NCBI GenBank assembly: GCA_012519775.1
Contig: JAAYPN010000107.1
Location: 1-36,816, forward strand
Length of the DNA: 36,816 bases
Origin: Aeromonadales bacterium
Lineage (GTDB): Bacteria > Pseudomonadota > Gammaproteobacteria > Enterobacterales > Succinivibrionaceae
Direction: 5' to 3'
Shown: positions 25,379 through 34,940 of the stretch, in pieces
Numbering within the stretch: the first letter of the stretch is position 1
How the letters are laid out: each line of letters starts with the position of its first letter
Position numbers and translations under genes: made by a program
The notes under the pieces: generated by a model
Databases searched by the model: none
What the model was told of the DNA's origin: nothing
Seen by the model: only the letters and a program-made list of their open reading frames with translations

Positions 25379-26701
25379 TTATTTATCAGATAAGAAATAG
25401 GATAAACCTAAAATAGTGCTACCTGTAGGACCTGCACCTAAAAATGGTGATCCGTCAGGCAAATACGCTGATGATAAATCAATATGCACCCATGGGGTAT
25501 TCTTATTCACAAACAGAGACAGGAATGACGCGGCAACACTAGCGCCAGGAGCACCTTCGCCGTGACCTGAGTTGGTGACCTTAGCTCTCCTTGATGAGAG
25601 GAATCTCTGATGATATGGAGAAAGTGGAAGCTGCCAGTACATCTCCTGAGCTTTATCAAATGCCTCTAAAAGTGCTGCTGTGTTTTCCTTTGCAGGAGAT
25701 AAAACACTAAACATATCTCGGCCTACAGCAATCTTTGCAGCTCCAGTTAGTGTCGCCATATCAAGAATAAAGGCTACCTTATCCTCACAGGCTTTGATTA
25801 AACCGTCAGCTAATACAAGTCTTCCTTCGGCATCGGTATTGTTAATCTCAACAGTTACGCCATTCTTGTAAGTAAGAATATCTCCAGGGAGCATACCCTG
25901 ACCTGAAACCATGTTCTCAGAGCAGCAAAGGTATAAACGTACTCTCTTGTTTAAGCCCTGCTCAATGGCTAAAGATAACGCACCGCACAGATATACAACT
26001 GCTGTTTTATCAGTGCGCATTGTCTCCATGTATTTATCAGGTTTTAGTGAGTAACCGCCTGTATCAAAGGTAATGCCTTTTCCAACCATACCAATATCAA
26101 TTGGAGCATCTTTATTTGAATTCTTTGGATAAAAATCAATAATACCCATGCAAGGAGCCTGATTTGAGGCAAAGCCCACGCCATTTAAACCTGCAAATGA
26201 CTCAAATTCCTTGTCACCGCGTTTAATGATTTGAAGAGAAACCTCATCTCCTGTTAGTGCAGCGCTTTCCTTTATCTTTGAAAACAGATTTTCAACCACA
26301 GCTACAGGTGTACTTACTTTTGAATCAGAATCTGCAATCACTCTGAACTCATTAACACGATTAACCCTACGCTCAATGCTCTTTAGAGTTTTATTATCAA
26401 GATCGTATTCAACAGTAAAATCACGTGATAAATCAGATAATGAAATTAAAAACCAGTAAAACTCCTGTGAGTTTAAACAAAATTCACCTAATAACTTAAA
26501 GTTAAATATCTTTAATGATGCAATGGTACGGGCAGCTTTCTGATACCACTTGTAATCAGTTGTATCAACATAAATACTGTACCCCTTATCATTTGGTACA
26601 AATTTTGAGTCTTTATCAAAAGGTGCTGGAACATCACCTTTTAATAGGCTGATATTTACAAGCTCTACTTTTGCCTGATTTAGTGCAAATAACTTAATCA
26701 T
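25379..26701 (-). CDS. pepB: M17 leucyl aminopeptidase, PepB type
   Basis: 440 aa, near E. coli PepB (427). The M17 catalytic domain has the signature NTDAEGRLVLADG (about residue 291) and the metal/catalytic region GKGITFDTGGYSLKP with a following TDKTAV. It releases N-terminal residues from peptides with two divalent metals. The N-terminal domain is divergent. The start overlaps the desulfurase gene by 8 bases, indicating translational coupling. In E. coli pepB is the last gene after the isc operon, so its place directly behind an iscS-like gene supports PepB over PepA. Confidence 0.88.
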   Translation of the reverse strand: MIKLFALNQAKVELVNISLLKGDVPAPFDKDSKFVPNDKGYSIYVDTTDYKWYQKAARTIASLKIFNFKLLGEFCLNSQEFYWFLISLSDLSRDFTVEYDLDNKTLKSIERRVNRVNEFRVIADSDSKVSTPVAVVENLFSKIKESAALTGDEVSLQIIKRGDKEFESFAGLNGVGFASNQAPCMGIIDFYPKNSNKDAPIDIGMVGKGITFDTGGYSLKPDKYMETMRTDKTAVVYLCGALSLAIEQGLNKRVRLYLCCSENMVSGQGMLPGDILTYKNGVTVEINNTDAEGRLVLADGLIKACEDKVAFILDMATLTGAAKIAVGRDMFSVLSPAKENTAALLEAFDKAQEMYWQLPLSPYHQRFLSSRRAKVTNSGHGEGAPGASVAASFLSLFVNKNTPWVHIDLSSAYLPDGSPFLGAGPTGSTILGLSYFLSDK

Positions 26702-27881
26702 TTTTCACATTCCACATTGAGCCTGCCTCTACTAGAGCAGGTACTTTTGATGTAATTTCTAAAATTGCTGTTTCAATCTCTTCTTCTGTTGTAAATCTGC
26801 CAAAAGATAAACGGATTGAAGCTCGGGCAGTGTTATCTGATAACCCTACTGCCTTTAGAATATATGATGGTTTTAAATTGGCAGATGAACAGGCTGAACC
26901 TGTTGATGCTGCGATTCCTGAAAGAGTTGGCAACAGCATATGACCGTCGACACCTTCAAAGCTTATAGACAGAATGTTTGGCAGATTATCGGTCTTTGAG
27001 CCGTTTACAATCAGACCAGGTACTTCTTTAATACCGTCTAAAAGACGTGCTCTTAACTTTTCAAAACGTGCCTTGTCGCTTTTTGCCTCTTTTTGCAGAA
27101 TGGCAAAAGCCTCGCCCATACCAGCAACCTCATGTGTAGCAACAGTTCCACCACGTAAACCTTTTTCCTGGCCGCCACCATAAATCTGAGCCTTTAAAGG
27201 AAGAGCTGAGCTTTTCTTTACATATAAAGCGCCTACACCTTTTGGACCACAGACTTTTTCGCAGGTTAAGGACACCATATCAATATCGCTGTTGTCATAA
27301 TCCATCTTTAAATAACCAACACTCTGTGCAACATCGCTATGGAAGATTACATTATGCTTATGACACATTGATGCAATCTCATGAATATCTGAGATGGCAC
27401 CTAAAACAGAGTTTGCCTGAGCGATGGATACTAAAAAGGTATCCTCTGTAATAGCCTTTTCCACGCTATCGCAGGTGATAACACCTTCTTTTGTAGGATC
27501 AAGATAAGTAACCTTAAAGCCTTCCTTTTCTAAAAGCTCACAGGCCTCTAATATGGCTTTATGCTCGATTTTTGAGGTAATAATATGTTTTCTTTTATCG
27601 CCTTTCTCTTTAAGGCCATAAGCAAGACCAAAGATTGCCAGGTTATTACTCTCGGTAGCACCTGAGGTAAAGGTGATTTCAAGTGGACTTGCGCCTACTA
27701 AAGAAGCCACCTGTTCGCGGGCTTTTTCAACAGCCTCGGCAGCTTCCCAGCCATAAACATGATCTTTTGCGTGAGGATTTGCAAAACAGCCACCTAACCT
27801 GAGGCATTTAATCATCACTTCGATGACGCGCTCATCTGTAGGTGTAGCCGCTGCAAAATCAAAATATACAGGTTTTGTCAT
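26694..27881 (-). CDS. IscS-like cysteine desulfurase with substituted PLP-site residues
   Basis: 395 aa; E. coli IscS has 404. It is a class V PLP aminotransferase fold: SGATESNNLAIFG, His107 in IEHKAIL, Asp173 and Gln176 in HSDVAQS, PLP Lys209, and the active-site loop Cys341 in STGSACSSANLKPSY, typical of IscS. Differences from IscS are clear. The VNNEIG motif is ANSVLG (157-161 region), and S-G-H-K around the PLP Lys is T-C-E-K, so the usual Ser and His phosphate/ring contacts are Thr and Glu. I read these codons directly from the DNA. It would release sulfur from cysteine as a persulfide. It begins about 3 bases after the ArsR gene and overlaps pepB. No iscU or sufU scaffold is adjacent. 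Confidence 0.85.
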   Translation of the reverse strand: MTKPVYFDFAAATPTDERVIEVMIKCLRLGGCFANPHAKDHVYGWEAAEAVEKAREQVASLVGASPLEITFTSGATESNNLAIFGLAYGLKEKGDKRKHIITSKIEHKAILEACELLEKEGFKVTYLDPTKEGVITCDSVEKAITEDTFLVSIAQANSVLGAISDIHEIASMCHKHNVIFHSDVAQSVGYLKMDYDNSDIDMVSLTCEKVCGPKGVGALYVKKSSALPLKAQIYGGGQEKGLRGGTVATHEVAGMGEAFAILQKEAKSDKARFEKLRARLLDGIKEVPGLIVNGSKTDNLPNILSISFEGVDGHMLLPTLSGIAASTGSACSSANLKPSYILKAVGLSDNTARASIRLSFGRFTTEEEIETAILEITSKVPALVEAGSMWNVKND

Positions 27882-27883
27882 TT

Positions 27884-28240
27884 CTATTCTTTAATGTGTG
27901 ATAGTGCAAGAGCAAATACGGACTCAACATGAGCATCGTTTAGGGCATAAAATACTTTTCTGCCTTCACGCTTTACTCTTACTAGTTTGTTAATTCGCAT
28001 GTATGCAAGCTGATGTGACACAGCTGATTTACTTAATTTTACGAGTGCGGAAATATCTGTTACACATAACCACTTATGAAGTAACAGAGCATGCAGGATA
28101 TTAAGCCTTGTAGGATCGGAAAAAGCCTTGAAAAACTCACTCATCACTAAAGCATCATCAGATGCTAACATCTGAGACTTGAGCCCTTCAAGTTGTTGCT
28201 CATCAAGATCGTATGATAATGTGCTATCGAGATTTTCCAT
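27884..28240 (-). CDS. ArsR/SmtB-family metal sensor, predicted zinc-type
   Basis: 118 aa. The winged helix-turn-helix spans about 35-98 (FFKAFSDPTRLNILHALL, SKSAVSHQLAYMR). The C-terminal helix carries Asp102, His104, His115 and Glu118, exactly the D-x-H-x10-H-x2-E spacing of the alpha-5 zinc site of SmtB (Asp104, His106, His117, Glu120). The alpha-3 ELCVCD motif of CadC is WLCVTD, with one Cys. It should be a homodimeric repressor released by zinc or a related ion. AAGGCGG precedes the ATG. It is read into the desulfurase and pepB genes. No metal transporter is nearby, which is unusual for this family. Confidence 0.88.
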   Translation of the reverse strand: MENLDSTLSYDLDEQQLEGLKSQMLASDDALVMSEFFKAFSDPTRLNILHALLLHKWLCVTDISALVKLSKSAVSHQLAYMRINKLVRVKREGRKVFYALNDAHVESVFALALSHIKE

Positions 28241-28280
28241 AACCGCCTTTTACCGCTAATCAGCAAAATTTAGAGAACTA

Positions 28281-29249
28281 CTACTCTAAAGGTTCGATGT
28301 CAGAAGTAAGATTATATTTTTTCTCTATAGCTTTCATCTCAAGATAGGCATTTCTATATTCTAAAAAGCTGTATTTTCTGGTCTGACGGCATAAAGAGAA
28401 ATAATCATAAGCAAGCTTATCTTGCTTATTTTCAAGAGCTAACTTGCCTATGTAGAAATAAGCCTCGCATAGGTGCTCCTGAAACAGATCTGCATCGTTT
28501 TTGTATGAAGCAATATCTTCAAATAATGCATCCTGACTTACATAGCCTAGATACAATTTTACAAGATTGTCGCCCCACTGTTTTTTCTTTACAGAGTTCT
28601 GATAATCATCAAAACGCTCTTTTAAATTTTTTATAGCGACATTTCTGCCGTTTACTGCACTTTCCACAAAGTATAGACACAGCATACGATATGGATCGTA
28701 TTTATCATCATTGTAAAAATAGCTCATATCCTCAAGAGCTAGCTTTTCATGATTGGTGTAATACATGGTAAAAGCTCTGTTTAAGTATGGATATGCAGAA
28801 CTATTGTGAGTATCAAGTTCAATTGCTGCATCAAAGGCATCGCAGGCCTCAGCAATGCGGCCATCTTTTAAGAAATATAAACCAAGTAATTCATATGGTC
28901 TTGAATAACCTGGTTTATTGACAATTGAGTTCATTAGCATAAAACGAGACATGCTTTCTAAGCCTAAATCGTCATACACTGTAGCAATCTGATAGAAAAC
29001 TTCAGATTTTTCTTCAGGGGATTTAGCATCAGAATCTAATACCATCATAAGGTTGATAATCAGTGCCTGTTCTTTTGCTAAAGTTGAATCTGAAGCATGA
29101 GAATAGTAGATGTATTTTTCAGGAACACTTATTGGACCATTCAGTTTTGAGCCTGACGAGCCTTGTAATAATGAGCATCCTGATATTTGCGCTAAGGTAA
29201 AAAGACCCACCCCTAGAGGAAGGAAGTGGGTCTTAATAAAATTAAACAT
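28281..29249 (-). CDS. nlpI: TPR lipoprotein NlpI
   Basis: 322 aa. A 24-residue lipoprotein signal ends ISGC (Cys25). TPR repeats follow and resemble E. coli NlpI (294 aa) along the length: VYDDLGLESMSRFMLMNSI, YELLGLYFLKDGRIAEACDAF, LNRAFTMYYTNHEKLALEDM and QWGDNLVKLYLGYVSQDALFE. NlpI is an outer-membrane adaptor that brings peptidoglycan hydrolases and the protease Prc together. The start lies 11 bases after the secF stop and the ribosome-binding site is weak. The codons of the signal peptide contain a terminator-like hairpin (29199-29234). In E. coli nlpI lies beside pnp, so this location is different. Confidence 0.85.
   Translation of the reverse strand: MFNFIKTHFLPLGVGLFTLAQISGCSLLQGSSGSKLNGPISVPEKYIYYSHASDSTLAKEQALIINLMMVLDSDAKSPEEKSEVFYQIATVYDDLGLESMSRFMLMNSIVNKPGYSRPYELLGLYFLKDGRIAEACDAFDAAIELDTHNSSAYPYLNRAFTMYYTNHEKLALEDMSYFYNDDKYDPYRMLCLYFVESAVNGRNVAIKNLKERFDDYQNSVKKKQWGDNLVKLYLGYVSQDALFEDIASYKNDADLFQEHLCEAYFYIGKLALENKQDKLAYDYFSLCRQTRKYSFLEYRNAYLEMKAIEKKYNLTSDIEPLE
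29199..29234 (-). terminator. Terminator-like hairpin inside the nlpI signal-peptide codons
   Basis: On the minus strand AAGACCCAC (29234-29226) pairs with GTGGGTCTT (29210-29202) over 9 bp around a 15-base loop, followed by UUU, making a run of five U. It lies 27 bases past the secF stop and starts 15 bases into nlpI. It could end most yajC-secDF transcripts or attenuate nlpI. Confidence 0.55.
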
Positions 29250-29260
29250 TATCTATTTTC

Positions 29261-30208
29261 TTAATCCATGGTTTCATAGCCATCAAACTCTTTCTTCTCT
29301 ACCTTCTTTGGAATTAAGCTCTCATAAGAAATACCAAGAATTATAGGCCATGTTGAAGCAACGTAGATTGATGAGAATGTACCAAACACGATACCAACAA
29401 ACAAGGCTAATGAGAAACCATAAATCATCTCACCACCAAAAATCATCAAGCTTACAACGGTAATTAAGGTTGAACCTGATGTAATGATAGTACGAGATAA
29501 GGTCTGAGTGATAGAGATATCAAACACATCAGTAATTGAAGTGCTGCGTGGTAACTTGATTGCGTTTTCACGGATTCTGTCAAATACCACGATCTTATCG
29601 TTCAGTGAGTAACCTACCACGGTTAATACCGCAGCTAGTACTGTCAAGTCATACTCAATCTGTGTAAAGGCAAATACACCCATTACAACAACAACGTCGT
29701 ATGCAAGTGAAATAACAGCACCGGTTGCCATACGCCACTCGAAACGGAATGCCACGTAAATTAGAATAGCAATTAAAGAAACCACGATTGCGATAACACC
29801 GCTTTCTACAAGTTCCTCACCAACTGCTGGACCTACATACTCGGTACGGCTTAACTTAACATCCTTATCAATAGTTCTTGATGCAGCTAATACCTTTTGA
29901 GTTACCTTATCCTGTGTGATACCATCTTTAGGAGCAACTCTCACCATAACTTCTTTTTGAGAACCAAAGTGCTGAATATTACCTACGATGCCCTCTTTAG
30001 CATAAGCCTCTTTAACTTTCTCTAAATCTACACCCTGGGTATATTCTGTTTCAACAACAATACCACCGGTAAAATCCAGACCCCAATTAAGGCCCTTAAA
30101 GCACATAGCGGCAATACAAGCTAAAACTAAGGCGATACATAGACCTTCTACGATCCCCTTAATTCTCATGAAAGGAATGACTGTTCCTTCTTTAATAAAC
30201 TGAATCAT
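29261..30208 (-). CDS. secF: Protein translocase subunit SecF
   Basis: 315 aa. Typical SecF features: first membrane segment followed by GLNWGLDFTGGIVVET, a periplasmic domain, then five membrane segments with EYVGPAVGEELVESG, VGYSLNDKIVVFDRIREN and a C-terminal FGTFSSIYVASTWP. With SecD and YajC it uses the proton-motive force to pull substrates through SecYEG. AGGAGC lies before the ATG, 9 bases after secD. Confidence 0.97.
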   Translation of the reverse strand: MIQFIKEGTVIPFMRIKGIVEGLCIALVLACIAAMCFKGLNWGLDFTGGIVVETEYTQGVDLEKVKEAYAKEGIVGNIQHFGSQKEVMVRVAPKDGITQDKVTQKVLAASRTIDKDVKLSRTEYVGPAVGEELVESGVIAIVVSLIAILIYVAFRFEWRMATGAVISLAYDVVVVMGVFAFTQIEYDLTVLAAVLTVVGYSLNDKIVVFDRIRENAIKLPRSTSITDVFDISITQTLSRTIITSGSTLITVVSLMIFGGEMIYGFSLALFVGIVFGTFSSIYVASTWPIILGISYESLIPKKVEKKEFDGYETMD

Positions 30209-30217
30209 GTTTTGCTC

Positions 30218-32092
30218 CTAAATACTCAATTTCTTGAGATTACGTCCGCCATATAAAATATTTACCACTGCACGACATGCAGTAATTGAGGTAAACATTG
30301 AGCTTGCCAAACCAATCATCAATACAAGAGCGAAGCCCTTTACAGCACCTGTACCTACCATGAATAGGATTAAAGCTGTAATAAAGGAAGTAATATTTGA
30401 ATCGGCAATGGTTACGAATGATCTTGAGTAACCTTCACTGATAGCGTGCTGAATTGGAAGTCCTAATCTTATTTCTTCACGTATACGCTCGTAAATAAGC
30501 ACGTTAGCATCGACAGCCATACCTAAGGTTAACACGATACCTGCAATACCAGGCAATGTCATAGTTGCACCTGGGATTAAAGACATGATACCAACCAGTA
30601 GAACTAAGTTGAAGAACAGTGCTAGGTTTGCAATTAAACCAAATGACTTGTAGTAGAACACCATGAAAATAGCCAGAAAGCCTACACCGTATGCCATAGC
30701 GCTAAGACCGTTTTCAATATTCTGCTGACCTAATGAAGGACCGATTGTACGCTCTTCAACAATCTGAATAGGAGCAATCAGAGCACCAGCACGTAATAGC
30801 AGTGCAAGATTGTGTGCTTCTTTAGGTGAGCTTAAACCGGTGATTCTGAAGTTGTTACCTAATCTTGACTGAATGGTAGCAACGTTAATCATACGCTCAA
30901 CCTTCTTGAACTTTGGCTTGTAGCCAGGCTCACCTGGTTTTGGAGCGTTAGGATCATCTGATGGGATAACCACGAACTCAATAAAGTTTGTACCCATTGG
31001 CTTACCAATGTTGTCTTTAGTAAAGTTCGACATGATGCTACCACCACGTGAATCTAAGCTGATGTTAACCTGAGGTCTGCCGTTTTCGTCAGAGCTTGAG
31101 CTTGCATCAACGATATGATCACCTGTCAGGATAACCTGCTTTTGAACTACAACAGGGTACCCCTTCTGATCGTTGATAACTTCGGTACCAGCAGGTACGT
31201 GGCCTGCAGCTGCAGCCTGAAGATCTGCTGAAGTATCTACTAGTCTGAACTCTAAGGTTGCAGTAGCACCTAAGATTTCTTTAGCACGAGCTGTATCCTG
31301 AACACCTGGTAATTCAACAACCAGTCTGTCAGCGCCCTGTCTTTGAACCAGAGGTTCTGCAACACCTAATTCGTTAACACGGTTACGGATAATATTGATG
31401 TTCTGATCTACTGCACTTGTACGAACTGCTGATAACTTAGCAGGAGTCATGGTTGCTCTTACGTAGAACTTGTCACCGATATCCTGGGATACAACAGTAA
31501 AGTCTTTTTGCTTATCAGCTAAAACCTTTTGTGCAGCGTCACGGATTGCGCTGTCTTTGAACTCAACAACTACATAATCGTCTTCAGCTCTGATGCCGCT
31601 AAGACGAAGATTGCGATTTCTAAGCTCTGTTCTAAAATCATTTGTTAACTGAGATCTCATCTTCTTCATAGCTTCGTCCATGTCAACTTCCATCAGGAAG
31701 TGAACTCCACCACGAAGATCAAGACCTAGCTTTAATGGGTGCATGCCTAAGTTTCGCATCCACTCAGGAGTAGCAGGTGCTAAGTTTAGAGCAACAATGT
31801 AATTCTCACCTAATGACTTGCTTGCAATTTCTTTTGCAGTTAACTGTTCATCAGTGTTCTTGAATCTGATTAGAAGCTGGCCATTTTCAAAATCATAACT
31901 GCCAGCAATATCTTTTGCATCTAATGATTGTTTAATTGAATCTACAGTCTTCTGATCAAGCTCTGCACCGTGGGTGCCTGAAATCTGTAAAGCAGGATCT
32001 TCACCATAGAGATTTGGGAGTGCACAGAAAAAACCAATGGCGATGATTACAAACACCATGATGTTTTTCCATAAAGGAAATTTGTTTAACAC
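30218..32092 (-). CDS. secD: Protein translocase subunit SecD
   Basis: 624 aa from a GTG at 32092. I chose this start because it gives MLNKFPLWKNIMVF, matching the E. coli SecD N-terminus, and because AGGAAG lies about 7 bases upstream. A TTG 30 bases earlier would be inside a long palindrome. Motifs include LGLDLRGGVHFLMEVD, QRQGADRLVVELPGVQDTARA, LRAGALIAPIQIVEERTIGPSLG and VDANVLIYERIREE. There are six membrane segments with a large periplasmic domain after the first. It forms the SecDF-YajC complex with its neighbours. Confidence 0.97.
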   Translation of the reverse strand: MLNKFPLWKNIMVFVIIAIGFFCALPNLYGEDPALQISGTHGAELDQKTVDSIKQSLDAKDIAGSYDFENGQLLIRFKNTDEQLTAKEIASKSLGENYIVALNLAPATPEWMRNLGMHPLKLGLDLRGGVHFLMEVDMDEAMKKMRSQLTNDFRTELRNRNLRLSGIRAEDDYVVVEFKDSAIRDAAQKVLADKQKDFTVVSQDIGDKFYVRATMTPAKLSAVRTSAVDQNINIIRNRVNELGVAEPLVQRQGADRLVVELPGVQDTARAKEILGATATLEFRLVDTSADLQAAAAGHVPAGTEVINDQKGYPVVVQKQVILTGDHIVDASSSSDENGRPQVNISLDSRGGSIMSNFTKDNIGKPMGTNFIEFVVIPSDDPNAPKPGEPGYKPKFKKVERMINVATIQSRLGNNFRITGLSSPKEAHNLALLLRAGALIAPIQIVEERTIGPSLGQQNIENGLSAMAYGVGFLAIFMVFYYKSFGLIANLALFFNLVLLVGIMSLIPGATMTLPGIAGIVLTLGMAVDANVLIYERIREEIRLGLPIQHAISEGYSRSFVTIADSNITSFITALILFMVGTGAVKGFALVLMIGLASSMFTSITACRAVVNILYGGRNLKKLSI

Positions 32093-32112
32093 AGTAAGCT
32101 TCCTAAATTTAC

Positions 32113-32149
32113 TTATAAACAAAGCGACTTAAAGTCGCTTTGTTTATAA
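32113..32149 (-). other. Long perfect palindrome between yajC and secD
   Basis: TTATAAACAAAGCGACTT (32113-32130) is the reverse complement of the bases at 32132-32149, an 18-base perfect inverted repeat with one central base. The RNA hairpin would end in a U-rich 3' arm (GCTTTGTTTATAA) just before the secD ribosome-binding site. It may attenuate or process the message between yajC and secD. Confidence 0.7.
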
Positions 32150-32158
32150 AAAGTCTTT

Positions 32159-32521
32159 TTATTTATTCTTTTGTGAATCTACGGCAACTGCTTCTAAGGT
32201 TCCTTTAGGAAGAACTGCTACTACGTAGTTGCGCTTAATCTGCATTACAACGCCACTAGAAACAGAAATTAAAACGTATTCTTTGTTATCTGGTAGCTTT
32301 ACGATTCTGCCTGCAATACCACCGTTTGTTAAAACCTCATCACCAACTACAAGGTTATCTAACAACTTTTGCATTTCCTTACGCTTTTTAGCATTTGGAC
32401 GCATGAATAAGAAGTATACAGCAACCATACAGATTGATAATACGATGATCATGCTTAGATCGCCGCCCTGAGCAGCCTGAGTTGCGCCATCAGCAGCATA
32501 AGCAGTTGAAAAAATACTCAT
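32159..32521 (-). CDS. yajC: Sec translocon accessory protein YajC
   Basis: 120 aa. A single membrane segment (about 24-42, MIIVLSICMVAVYFLFMRP) is followed by KKRKEMQKLLDNLVVGDEVLTNGGIAG, the family signature, and a small cytoplasmic beta domain. It binds SecDF. AGGAAAAAAAC precedes the ATG. It is the first gene after tgt and has its own candidate promoter. Confidence 0.96.
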   Translation of the reverse strand: MSIFSTAYAADGATQAAQGGDLSMIIVLSICMVAVYFLFMRPNAKKRKEMQKLLDNLVVGDEVLTNGGIAGRIVKLPDNKEYVLISVSSGVVMQIKRNYVVAVLPKGTLEAVAVDSQKNK

Positions 32522-32555
32522 GTTTTTTTCCTATTATTAAAGTAAAAAACTATTT

Positions 32556-32584
32556 ATAAAATTGCTACATTCGCACTGTAACAA
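32556..32584 (-). promoter_or_regulatory. Candidate sigma-70 promoter of yajC
   Basis: On the minus strand TTGTTA (32584-32579) and TTTTAT (32561-32556) are 17 bases apart, about 35 bases before the yajC ATG. An inverted repeat ATCGTA/TACGAT directly after the tgt stop (about 32657-32674) may separate the two transcripts. Confidence 0.35.
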
Positions 32585-32675
32585 ATTAGTTTGCTTTTAT
32601 CTACAAAGACAAACTATAAACTTCTATGTAATACGCAAAGTATAACACAATTTATTTTATCGTATAGTCGTACGA

Positions 32676-34894
<2,219 letters not shown>

Positions 34895-34940
34895 TGTACT
34901 ATCCTCATACAAACTGCGCGTATTTTATCATTTAATCTGA

